Source: Cycas panzhihuaensis
Lineage: Eukaryota; Cycadophyta
DNA: 64,000 nucleotides
NCBI GenBank assembly: GCA_023213395.1
Contig: CM041465.1
Coordinates: 167,531,741-167,595,740, forward strand
Direction: 5' to 3'
Shown: piece by piece, positions 33,822-43,922 of the stretch
Position numbering within the stretch: position 1 is the stretch's first letter
How the letters are laid out: every line of letters begins with the position of its first letter
Notes under the pieces: model-generated
What the model was told of the DNA's origin: nothing
Databases searched by the model: none
What the model saw: the letters and a program-made list of their open reading frames with translations, nothing else
Position numbers and translations under genes: made by a program

Positions 33822-34170
33822 TGTTGGGAATAATCCTAATCTTATCAAAATCCCTGTGTACCTAGGGCCCCTCAAAGGTGCCTTTGAGGATCCCTAGGTC
33901 ACCTTAAGCCTCCCAATAGCCACCAAGAGCTTACACCACTTTATTAAGGTACGTGCTTTTATTTATTGTTGTTATTTTTTTAATATATTTTGAATTATAT
34001 GTTGGCTAATATGCAGGTAGGGTGATGGCACTTGTTACCTCCCCAAAATTTCTATTTAAAGGGTGGGAATACCTCCTTGGTGTTTTTTAACTCTACCAAC
34101 GATAAAAAATCACCTGTTTTCTCAAGATGCACTTAATCTAAAGTCCTACTCTGCTCCTCTAAATCCATCA
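33822..34170 (+). repeat. 3' LTR of Copia B
   Basis: 349 bases, TGTTGGGAATAATCC ... AAATCCATCA, aligned over its length with the split LTR at 9145/15710. It gives the empty-site sequence that shows where the chromovirus entered that LTR. The next bases belong to another Copia (34171 on). Confidence 0.9.
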
Positions 34171-34371
34171 AGTTTTCCATGGTAGAACTAAGCACATAGT
34201 GGTCCACCATCAATTCTTTCATGAGTATATTCAAAACAGAGAAGTAGATCTTGTTTACCATCTAACTAAGAAGCAGGTTGTAGACATCTTTACTAAAGCA
34301 CTTGGTAAACTAATGTTTAAATTTGTCATGACTTTAGTATCAGATGTAGTAAAGCTTTCATTAGGGGAGGG
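34171..34371 (+). pseudogene. Copia C RNase H C-terminus
   Basis: The frame reads VFHGRTKHIVVHHQFFHEYI, NREVDLVYHLTKKQVVDIF and TKALGKLMFKFV. This is the end of a Copia RNase H that differs from A and B. A purine tract (AGGGGAGGG) and an LTR start (TGTTAAAACTTG) follow at 34372. The upstream part of this element is not seen in the window; the A/B block abuts it exactly at the end of the LTR, as if A/B had inserted into C. Confidence 0.85.
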
Positions 34372-34870
34372 TGTTAAAACTTGTAATGACCCCTTCATCA
34401 TATTGAAATATTTGCACATTTATGTATTATATACATTAGGTAATACCTTTCATTGTAATTTAATCATAATATAAAGTTAAGTCAGGTATGTCATCTTTGT
34501 CGATATGTCAATCAATGAAATTGATGTAATTATCCATGGTATGCTTATAAATTAAGCACCACACCTTTCATTTATATATTTGGATTATTTACATATGGAA
34601 TCTCTACTGAAATAGAGATGCACTATGCAACTGATTTACTCGTAGCCCTTTGCTTAGCATATTTGCTTATATTTAATCTATTTTATGATGTTTAATTTGC
34701 TTTGTTGAGTTATTTGGTTGAATGCACATTAATTTTAGATCCTAATGTTAATTTAATAGGTGTGATATTCTTCTAATAGAATGATTCATACCATGTATTA
34801 TTAGAGAGGCCATGGCTATATAATAGGAATGCTTATTATAATAGAAGGAAGAATACTTATACCTTCTAGA
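34372..34870 (+). repeat. 3' LTR of Copia C (right end approximate)
   Basis: It starts TGTTAAAACTTGTAATG after the purine tract and contains TATATAATA at 34817-34825, a likely TATA box. The right end was not fixed because no second copy is present; chromovirus coding sequence begins near 34880. Confidence 0.6.
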
Positions 34871-37398
34871 AGGATGATGTAAAGGTGGTGTTGTCACTTG
34901 TAAAGGAAGAAGGGAAAGCAAAGATTTTGTTAATAGTAAAGGAATTCTTCAAAGAAGTAAAATTAACTAATATATGTTATGCATTAATGGAAAGGACAGT
35001 CAAAGAAGAAGGTGTGTAAGTACCACATGAGGTAGTGGGCATACTAACACAATTTGCCTATGCAATTCTAGATGAATTGTCAAATGGATTACCACCTATG
35101 AGGGATATCCAACATCATATTAACATAATTATAGAGTTTGTTATACCAAATTAAGCAACTTATCAAATAAGCCTAGTAAAGAATATAAAATTAAATAGAC
35201 AAGTGGATAAGTTGATACAAAAAGATGTGGTGAGAGAGAACTTGAGTCTATATACAACTCTTATACTTTTTACCCAAAAAAAAAAAAGCTATTGGAGGAT
35301 GTGTTTTGATTGCAGGGTAATTAATAAAATTAGAATGAGATAAAGTTCTCAATCTATTAAATAGATGACATGTTAGATATTTTAGTAGGTGCAAACTATT
35401 TTACTAAAATTAACTTAAGAAGTGGTAACTGTCATATTTAATTCTAAGAGGGGGATAAATGAAAGACAACCTTTAAAATAAGAGATTGGCTATATGAGTA
35501 GCTAGTCATACCATTTAAAATGCCAAATGGCCTGAGCATAGTTATGAGGCTAATGAACACTATTTTGTGACCATATATTATAGTTATATATTTTTATAAT
35601 ATTTTAATATTTAATAAAATAGAGGAGGAGCATTTAATTCACCTAAAAATGGTGTTAGATATATTAAGAATAAATAAGTTATATTCAAACCTAAATAAAA
35701 ATAAGTTTAAGTAGAGTAGTTTAGCATTTTTGGGATTTGTAATATCCTAGGATGGACTAATATATGGATGAAGAGGAGATTAGAGACATTGTTAAATAAC
35801 CTATATCTAAGAGTATAATAGAGGTGAGGAGCTTCCATGGCTTAGCCATATTTTATAAGAAGTTCATCAGAAATTTGAGTAGTGTCATTACCTCTTTAAT
35901 AGATTTCATAAAAGAAAAGGAGTTTGTTTATACTAAGGAAGTAGAGTAAAGTTTAAAGTTGATAAAATAAAAGATGATAAAGGTATTAATATTGGTATTA
36001 CCAAACTTTAAAAACATATTTGAGGTCAATTATGATGCATCACACATAGTTATTTGAGCCATATTAAGTCAGGAAGAAAGGCCAATAGCATACTATAATA
36101 AGAAGTTAAATGAGGTAAGAAAGAATTAGTTTACCTATAACATAGAGTTCTTTGCTATTGTACAAATATTATGGCATTAGAGGCAGTATCTTATGCCCAA
36201 GAAGTTTACCTTATTTATAGATAACCTGGCATTAAGCTATGTAAACATACAAAAAAAAGTTAAATGCAAGACACACAAAGTGAGTATCATGTTTATAGGG
36301 CTTTACTTTTATCCTGAAGCATAAATCAAGAAAACAAAATTAAGTCATTATTACATTGAGCAGAAAAATAGCACTATTAACTACTATGGTGAATGAAGTG
36401 ATTAAAGTTGATGTTTTAAAAGATTTATATAATACTAATCTAAATTTTAATAAAATTCTAAAATATTATAAGAATCCCTTAATTAATTAGAATAGGTTCA
36501 AGTATAATGATTGTTTTATATAGGATGGATACTTGTTTAAAGGAAAATAATTATCCATTTTGATTGGATACATGAGGGATAATATTATATAGGAATTATA
36601 TAATGAATGTCTTAGAGGATACTTTGATAAGATCAAGACCATAGCTTTGGTGGAACACAAGTACCTTTAGTCAAAGATGAGGCAAGATGTGGTAAAGTAT
36701 GTGGTAAGGTGTAAGATTTATCTACTGGGTAAAGGACATACACAAAGCACTAGACTATATATATCATTACCTATAAAACTAAGACCATATATGGATTTGA
36801 GAATGGATTTTATATTAAGATTTCCAAACACCCAACAAGATAATAATCCATATTTGTTATTATAGATATATTTAATAACCTATTTTATTGCATGCAAACA
36901 TATTAGTGATATAATAAGCATAATGTATTTATTTTTCAAGAGGATTGCAAGGTTATATGGGGTGCCAAAGACTATCACTTTATATATAGATAACAAGTTT
37001 TGGAGTCATTTTTAGAGAATATTATAGAAGAAATTGAGGACAAAGTTGCAATTTAGTAGAGCTTACCATCCACAAGTTGATGGGTAGACAAAGGTGATAA
37101 ATAAGAGTTTGTGAAATGTATTGAGCTATATTATTAGAGAGAAACCCAATTAGTAGAACTTGACATTAGCATAGGTTGAATTTTCCTATAATAACTCTAT
37201 ATATAAATCGATAAATAAGCCATAATTTTATATTATATATGGTAAGAATCCTAAGGGAGTATTAGATATAGTTTAACTACCCATTGCTGACAAGATAAGA
37301 AATAATGTAAAAGACTTTATAGAATATATGTAATAATTGCATGATGAGGTGAGAAGACAATTACAAGACAATAATGATAAGTATAAGGTAGTAACAAA
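34871..37398 (+). pseudogene. Chromovirus H pol: reverse transcriptase, RNase H, integrase core
   Basis: A Gypsy pol lacking gag and protease. The pre-polymerase linker is seen at 35040-35150 (LDELSNGLPPMRDIQHHI), then WRMCFDCRVINKI near 35300. The polymerase active site near 35590 reads YFYNILIF in place of YFDDILIY. RNase H starts near 36020 (VNYDASHIV; FTLFIDNLALSY near 36210). Integrase runs from about 36400: DVVKYVVRCKIYL of the zinc-binding part, LRMDFILRFP (first Asp), YGVPKTITLYIDNKFW (second Asp) and AYHPQVDG. Many stops and several frameshifts make it a fossil. It is interrupted at 37398 and resumes at 40870. Confidence 0.85.
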
Positions 37399-37403
37399 TT
37401 TGA

Positions 37404-37738
37404 TGTTATAGGCCAACCTTTGTAACCATTACAACATGAGAGCAAAAAATAGAATGCCAAGAGATAGAGGTAAATGGAGTGGTAGGTGGAGATAGAGAGC
37501 ACCAAATAAGAACTAAAAGGGTATAGAAGTGAACCTAATAAGAGAAATATATTTATAAATATCAACATATCCTTACACAAGATGGGAATATCATATTTAT
37601 AAGAGAACCATCCTATTATTATAGTATTCTATGACTAAGCTACCTAATCCCATATTTCTATCATTATTAAATACTCCTACTTTATGCTCCTTAACCTTTA
37701 ACCTTATAACATATTACATGTGGCATAGGTTCATTACA
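37404..37738 (-). repeat. 3' LTR of element D
   Basis: 335 bases on the plus strand from TGTTATAGGCCAACC to GGTTCATTACA; aligned throughout with 40533-40864. Confidence 0.88.
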
Positions 37739-38459
37739 TGTCCTCCCCCCTTAGATGTGTTGCCGTCAAAACATCCTAATACAAAAATATATCTCCACCA
37801 CTTACCACTACTAGTATGTCATAGGTAGTGGATTGATCAAGATGACGATAAGGAGATATTATTGTTACAAATCTTATTATTGGGAAAAGATGCATAAGCC
37901 CATGTAGATGGTGATCTGGTCTAAAGAGTGACTCCTTTGTCTAATTATGAAAACCAAATAAATATAGGCCCATGGTATGGTAATATAGAAATCCACAAAA
38001 ATAAGAACTTAAATGCTCCTACAACCTAAATGTTGATGGAGCCAATGTAATATTTACACCTTCAAGTAAAGAGTTTTTCACATATTGATCTAAAAAAAAA
38101 AAACCTCAAATGTAAGGGAGTAAAAAAATATGGTTTCTCCTACATCATTGTCTTCTTTTTCTTCCTCTTTTCCTTCTTCTTCTTTATCCTCTCCTTCTAT
38201 AAGGGCACTCTAGTTAGAAATGAGTTCTTTAATATACTGATAAACTATAAAAATGAAGAGGTCTAAATTTCGCCTGTAGGTATTTTGGCACCACTCTCAT
38301 ACCCATGATTGAAAGGGACCTTCTAATTATTGAATACCTAAATAAAGCTTATGATATTCTATCAAGTTGAACTCTTCAAAGTATGTAAGCATGGATGCAA
38401 GCTAATTATTAAAAATTATAGAATAATCAAGACTAAAACAAAGTATCTCAATCATTGTT
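37739..38459. other. Element D 3' region, no pol motif seen
   Basis: 0.7 kb between gag and the 3' LTR. It holds the purine tract at 37739-37752 and a CT/TTC-rich run at 38140-38190. No protease, polymerase or integrase motif was found in any frame. Confidence 0.5.
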
Positions 38460-38940
38460 TCCTCACTTTCTTCATTATTTGAGTGATTTTGGTCCTGTAA
38501 ACTATTTCATCCTATACCACATTATTTTCTCCCAATTGAATGGATTCTTAGTCCTATATATCTTTTTCTGTGGAAGCTTCAATAACTAGGCAAGCTCCTA
38601 TTTCCTTTTGAAATTCCATCTTAAAAGATGTCCAATCTAGATATAGGTGTGAGAGACACCATTCCCAAGTTATTTGATGAAGATCCCATTACAAGAATAC
38701 CATAGAAAACATGATCTTGGTGTAGTCTTACTTGAAGTGGTAAACTGCAGAATAATCTTTAAAGAATTATTCTAAAGTGGTAACCCAATTGTAAAGCTCA
38801 ACATGCCCATCCACCCCAAAGTAAGTGAGGCCAAGGTCATCATTATAATTGAAAAAGAAGTTTTCATAGTCATAGTACCAATCAAGAAGACCATTTTCCT
38901 CATAGGATGCAAGTAAATTCCTATAAGCCCTTAGGTCCAT
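38460..38940 (-). pseudogene. Element D gag-like remnant
   Basis: From the minus-strand ATG at 38940 the frame gives MDLRAYRNLLASYEENGLLD, WYYDYENFFF, LTYFGVDGHVELYNWVTTLE and WTSFKMEFQKEIG. The layout (acidic start, WYxxxENFF, then DGHxxxxNW and WxxFKxEF) is that of the retrotransposon gag core. About six stops interrupt it. The assignment is by pattern only; a profile search would be needed to confirm it. Confidence 0.6.
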
Positions 38941-40518
38941 TTAGCCTCAAGAACAATGTCAAGCAAGCCAAAGTCCAAATAGCCAAAATCAAAAATATTT
39001 ACATTAAAAAATGACATGCAATTATAGGACTTGAGTTTAAACATTAATATATATTACAAGAAAAATCCAAAATGTGCCATATAATAGTCCAAACTAAAGC
39101 CCTTAAAATAAGGAATCCAACGGATTTGATAATTTAAAAAATAGACTCATGGTTTTAATGTTATAAGTGAAAAACTATAAGCACCTCAAAAAGATCCAAA
39201 ATTTGAAATGTAAGGCTTTTAGCCCCTTTCCCATTTAGCTCCTAGTCACTTGATGATTACTCATGACAAATTGCTTGTCTAAAAGGATTCTGTAAATTCC
39301 AAACCATATTTTAATCTAATTTAATATTTTAAAAAACATAGCATAAGTAATTTGAAATGTGTATGATCTTTAATAGTAGATGTGTTAGTGAAAACCTTTG
39401 AAATTCAACCAAATCATCATCAAATCTTTAGATTTGCTCTAAAATCTAGTGTCATTATCAAACAAGCTCATACATAGGCAAACCTAGTGATGTTGTGCTT
39501 TGAGGCAAATGGTAGGAGCATCGATGAATAAGAGATGTGCACAAGGTAGATTATAAGTAATAGGTCTTCACTACCTACGCAAATCTCAATAGATCATGGA
39601 AATAAATAGAGATGCAAGTCAAAAAAATTTGTTGATAGGATAGGGATGAATTCTAGTGTGTAAGTAAACTCCTCCTTCAATTATGGAAAACTATAAAATA
39701 ATGCACACTCCACAACTTAACCCTAGCAAATCACATAAATGTTGACAAATTTTCATAGTAAGGGCAACAATCGATGAAGACATCTCATTCATAGATCATG
39801 AACTGGGTGCAGAGTTGTTTATCTTGTAAAGATAAAGGTAGATCATGTGAACCATATAGTATAGGTGATAAAAGTAAGATCTCCACCAGTATAATCTTCA
39901 TGGAGGTACTTAGATTTTCTAAAAGGACGACACTTCAAAGTAAATATAAAGTTTGTATAAATGGAGGTAGCTAGTCACAAAAACTAAGACAAAGGAACAT
40001 AAGTAAGAGAAAATATTGATTACAAAGGCAAAATGATAAATTCATACATAAGATGAAGATGAATCAACATAGGTCATATCATTGCTTTTAACAACTCACA
40101 CACACTATATGCAAATATAATCAGGCACACATAAGATTTAAAATAGAGAGTGGGTATAACCATGAAATGAAGGAAAATAGAAAACTCCTCCTTGCACAAC
40201 TACCAAATATTAAATAGTGACAATTCTTTGAAACCCTAATGGTGTAGTGAATAAGCCCACATATATGGTGTGCATATAATATGTAGCCTTCTATAAATAC
40301 TAATAATATGTAGATGGAAAGTAAATTAACCTTATGTAATAGACACCTATAATAATAAATGATAAAGTAGTTAAACGAAGGTTTACACATAAACTCTGCT
40401 AATTAGATATTCAACCCTGTAAACTCTTCAACAAGATTTCCAATCCTCTAATGATATCATATCTTTAACACCTATAATAAATAAGGGGAATGGAAGAAAA
40501 ATATTTACTCTTGCCCTA
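38941..40518. other. Element D leader, no gene seen
   Basis: 1.6 kb between the primer site and the gag-like frame with no recognised coding sequence. Open frames on either strand (for example 40121-40390) show no motif. Confidence 0.5.
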
Positions 40519-40532
40519 GCTCTGATACCGCT

Positions 40533-40864
40533 TATTATAAGCCAACCCCTATAACCATTACAATATGAGAGCAAAGGAAAGAATGCTAAGAGATAGAGGT
40601 GAATGGAGTGGTGGGTGGAGATGAGCATTGAATGAGAACCAAAAAGGGGACCAAAGGGAACCCAATGAGATTATATTCATAAACATATCAATATATCCTT
40701 ATATAAGATAGGGGTGTTGTGTTTATAAGAGGATCACCTCATTATTATAGTATTCTACTACTAAGCTACCTAATCCCATATTTCTACTATTATTAAATAC
40801 TCTTATTTTATCCTCCTCGACGTTTAACCTTCTAACATATTACATGTGGTATATGTTTGTTATA
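40533..40864 (-). repeat. 5' LTR of element D
   Basis: 332 bases. The ends are mutated from TG...CA to TA...TA by transitions. The primer site lies at 40519-40530, three bases outside it on the left. Confidence 0.85.
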
Positions 40865-40869
40865 TCTAA

Positions 40870-41130
40870 GTAAAAAAAGTAACGTATTTATAGAAGAAAA
40901 TTTCATGATGGTGTGCTTAAGGAAAGACACATTTCCTCAAGGTACATATAATAAGTTGAAATATAAAAAGATAGGTCCCTTTAGAATTATGAAGAAAATT
41001 AATAGTAATTCCTATGAGATGAATCTACCTCATAATTCTAATATTTCACCTATATTCAATGTTTCTAATCTATATGTTTTTCATGAAGGAGACAATGAGA
41101 TAGAAAATGAGGAAGAAGAGGTGAATTAGA
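40870..41130 (+). pseudogene. Chromovirus H integrase C-terminal domain
   Basis: After the inserted element, the frame gives FMMVCLRKDTFPQGTYNKLK, KKIGPFRIMKKINSNSYEMN and ISPIFNVSNLYVFHEGD. This is the GPY/F-type integrase tail of chromoviruses, unbroken over about 80 codons. It continues the pol of 34871-37398. Confidence 0.88.
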
Positions 41131-41330
41131 GGTAACAAATACCAAGGAAGAAAAAGAAATAGATTAAACAAGTACTAGATAATAAAATAGTTTACATAAG
41201 GCAAGGCATTTCTAATAGATATTTAGTATAATATCAAGGATTATAGTAGGAGGATAATATTCTAATTTCATAAAGTGAATTAAATAAACTTAATATGGAT
41301 AAGTGACAAGAGTTCTAATATAGAAACTTA
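41131..41330 (+). pseudogene. Chromodomain of chromovirus H
   Basis: Translation from 41138 gives KQIKQVLDNKIVYIRQG, SNRYLV, YQGL, EDNILIS and SELNKLN, separated by stops that replace Gln or Trp codons. This aligns with a retrotransposon chromodomain (VLD ... YLV-W-G ... TWI). It identifies the element as a chromovirus. The element's LTRs were not delimited. Confidence 0.75.
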
Positions 41331-42509
41331 CAAAAGTTAAGTTCTTTTCTAGTAAAGGAGAATGATGCTAGAGCATTTGAAAGTTCTAGATTCAGAGGGT
41401 CAACTTATTATGGTCACAACTTTTGATCTGAGTGTCTACTTTGGCTCAATTTTTGGGAGGAGTTAGATCTTCAAAAAATGATCATCATAATCCATTGCAT
41501 TAATTATAACATCATTTTTAATGTTTTTTAATCCAATTGAGACTTTAGTGGTCTAAAGTTACATTCTATAATTATTTATTAATTTTGTAATATTTTAAAG
41601 GTATAATTTTTTTTAGATAGAAGAATGATTTTGCATTACTAATATTTCTTTGGGGCTCGTGATTGTTTAACTATCCATGGGTTAATTTTTGAGAGATTTA
41701 GTAAAATTTGGTTTATTTTTTTTAACTTATTTAAAATAGAAATAGTCAAGATTTTACTAAAAATAGTAAGTTTCTAATTTGAGGGATTTTTCATTCAAGT
41801 CAATCACTTAATTTTAAAGGATGGTAGTTAAGATTTTTACATATACAAACACCTCAAATTTGTATACTTTTATATTGTAAAAAATTAGGTTTTTAGTTTT
41901 TAAAATAAAATATAGAAATTTTTAAGGAAGGTGTTTTTCTAAAAAACTAGAGTCTATTTTTATTTTGAATGTTATTGTTACTTATATAAATGTATTATTG
42001 AGGGGATCAGCACCTCATCATCCATATAATAATTAATTCTCCAAAACCCAGTGGTAATATATTATCAAGTAATCCTCCTAGCCTTTTATAAGAAAATATC
42101 TCTCAAGAGAGTTTGGAAGTTCAACCCAAAGTCCTATGATGAGATGAGTCTATATCTACACCATATTTCTATGGATGAAAATGAAAACTATTCCCTTATT
42201 ATTTAGGATTAATACAAGGTTTTAATAACATACTTCATTGGAAACCTTACCCCTAAGTATATCCTTTTTGTAATAGGTAAGAAATATTTCAAAAATAGCT
42301 AGAAGGTAAATCCTATTAGGAATATGATGAAAGGGTTATATTCCTTTATTTTGTAGTGGATTTATAGGAAGTGCTCAAAAGTGGTCCTTAAACCTATCAC
42401 CATAGCCTCATAGTATGTAACTACTGAAAATGCAAGTTTAGTGTTGAAAACATTGTTTCCTTTAAATGTCCTATTTCAATAGAGTTCCTCAGTCTCTCTA
42501 TTAAACTAA
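41331..42509. other. AT-rich DNA, probably chromovirus H 3' LTR and flank
   Basis: No gene seen. Its position directly after the chromodomain suggests part is the 3' LTR of chromovirus H, but no second copy is available to set its ends. Confidence 0.4.
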
Positions 42510-42845
42510 TGTGTTTTTCATTACATTACATTATAAAGTGAATTTAACAATGCTAATAATATGCAATGCATGCTAATGAGTTAGCTAATGAGAGGTTAGT
42601 TACTCTCACATAACCTCCTTAACTCCTTAACATATTCCTTAAATTAAGGAGTGAATTATTGTCTCATTGACGGTTTTTAAACCATGAACTTTGAACATGA
42701 TTGTATTGGATATTTAGAGTAGATATAAATATGTATTACAAATGATTAAAAATAAATAATTTTTCATTATTATCACTTCTTTTATATCTTAGTTTTCATG
42801 CTCTTTTTTTAAGTTTCAATCTAATTTCATTCTTAGTTTCTCTGA
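42510..42845 (+). repeat. 5' LTR of Copia E
   Basis: 336 bases from TGTGTTTTTCATTAC to TTTCTCTGA. It contains the palindrome GGTTTTTAAACC near 42673-42684, kept in the 3' copy. The primer site follows two bases later. Confidence 0.82.
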
Positions 42846-43169
42846 TGTGGTATTAGAGCCCATGATTCATTTTGTAGGATTTTTTTAATTTTTTATTATA
42901 AATCAAATCTAAGGCATTATTATTATGATAAAGTGGTTCCTTATGAGTTTTTACAGATTTTATGCAAACTTATGAGGGTTTCAGATGGAAAGATAAGACA
43001 TTTTCTATGGTTGGGCAACTTTGAGATAAGTAGGCATTCAAAACTTAGTGTTTTTATAATTTTTAACATTATGGATTTGTTCCATACACATCAGAGGTTC
43101 ATCTTGGAGCAAACTACTTAAAAAATGAGATTTTTTACCCTCATTTTATCTCACGAAGCACTAGAAGTT
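42510..43169 (+). mobile_element. Ty1/Copia element E, left part (5' LTR and leader)
   Basis: The 5' LTR (42510-42845) aligns with the LTR at 54366 (shared words GCTAATGAGAGGTTAGTTAC and GGTTTTTAAACCATGAACTT). A primer site with one change (TGGTATTAGAGC, 42848-42859) follows. The leader is interrupted at 43169 by element F1 and continues at 50770. Confidence 0.85.
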
Positions 43170-43174
43170 GGAAG

Positions 43175-43470
43175 TAAAAAGAGTGGATCTATACTTCATC
43201 TCCATGCACTAAACACAAAGGCAAACATGGGAGCAAGAGAGACTTGAGAGAAAGAAAGTAGCTCTCACAAAATGGGGAGGTAAGAATGAATCTCCTCCAT
43301 TGAGCTTTACTTTTATATTGAGAGAGGGAGCATTTGAGTTAGGTGAAATGAAATTACACATAATGCACATGAAAGTGCATTTCACTTAAGTGATCTAATT
43401 TAAAGTTCACTTAAGACCCTTTTTGAAATAATTAACTAATGTAATGACCTTATGTCATTAACCCTTTTCA
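43175..43470 (-). repeat. 3' LTR of F1
   Basis: 296 bases. On the minus strand it runs from TGAAAAGGGTTAATG to CACTCTTTTTA. The last two bases are TA where the 5' copy has CA. Confidence 0.95.
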
Positions 43471-43922
43471 ATCTCCCCCTTAATGGTAGAAGGTCATTTC
43501 ATTCTATTTTATTCTATCCTATGAGGTCTTCATTTGAGCCTCTTACAAAGCAAACTAGTATGATACTTTTGTGGGAAACCCTCATGGGGAAGAAAACCCA
43601 CAAATTTTCTAATCTACTAACCTAGCTCAGGCAACTCTTTAAATGTAGCCAGATAGCCAATCAGTACAATAAATTTTATAGCTGAAATCTACTGAGTCTC
43701 CATATACCATTTGGTCATCCCCCATGCCGTTTCGGGTTTTCACAGGTTCCGATTTTCCAAAATGATACAACCCTTATCCTTTCGCGCCCACATGGGGTTT
43801 TCACAAATGGGATAGAGCAGAGACTTACTCTTGTCCTTCCGCGCCCACAAGGGGTTTTCATGAAGGAGACAGAGTATGATGGTCCTATTGTCATCTCCTT
43901 AAATCAGTCAGAGATGGAGGCC
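43471..43922 (-). other. F1 3' untranslated region with tandem-like repeats and polypurine tract
   Basis: On the minus strand AAGGGGGAGAT directly precedes the 3' LTR. At 43772-43817 and 43832-43873 a segment (CTTTCGCGCCCACATGGGGT, then CTTCCGCGCCCACAAGGGGT) occurs twice with a period of about 57 bases; F2 has a diverged version at about 55955-56045. Function is unknown. Confidence 0.7.

Larger units (their letters stand above)
37404..40864 (-). mobile_element. Short LTR element D with gag only (TR-GAG-like)
   Basis: LTRs at 37404-37738 and 40533-40864 enclose 2.8 kb. On the minus strand a primer site (GGTATCAGAGC, at 40519-40530) follows the right LTR, and a purine tract (AAGGGGGGAGGACA) precedes the left LTR, fixing the direction. 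The only coding trace is a gag-like frame; no protease, polymerase or integrase motif was found. Flanks TTTGA and TCTAA match at 3 of 5 bases, both differences being transitions. It lies inside integrase coding sequence of chromovirus H, which reads on cleanly across it. Confidence 0.82.

Noticed and set aside
34871-37398. Chromovirus H pol considered as an endogenous pararetrovirus
   Set aside because: Integrase core, GPY/F tail and chromodomain are present, which plant pararetroviruses lack as a set; no movement or coat protein motif was seen.
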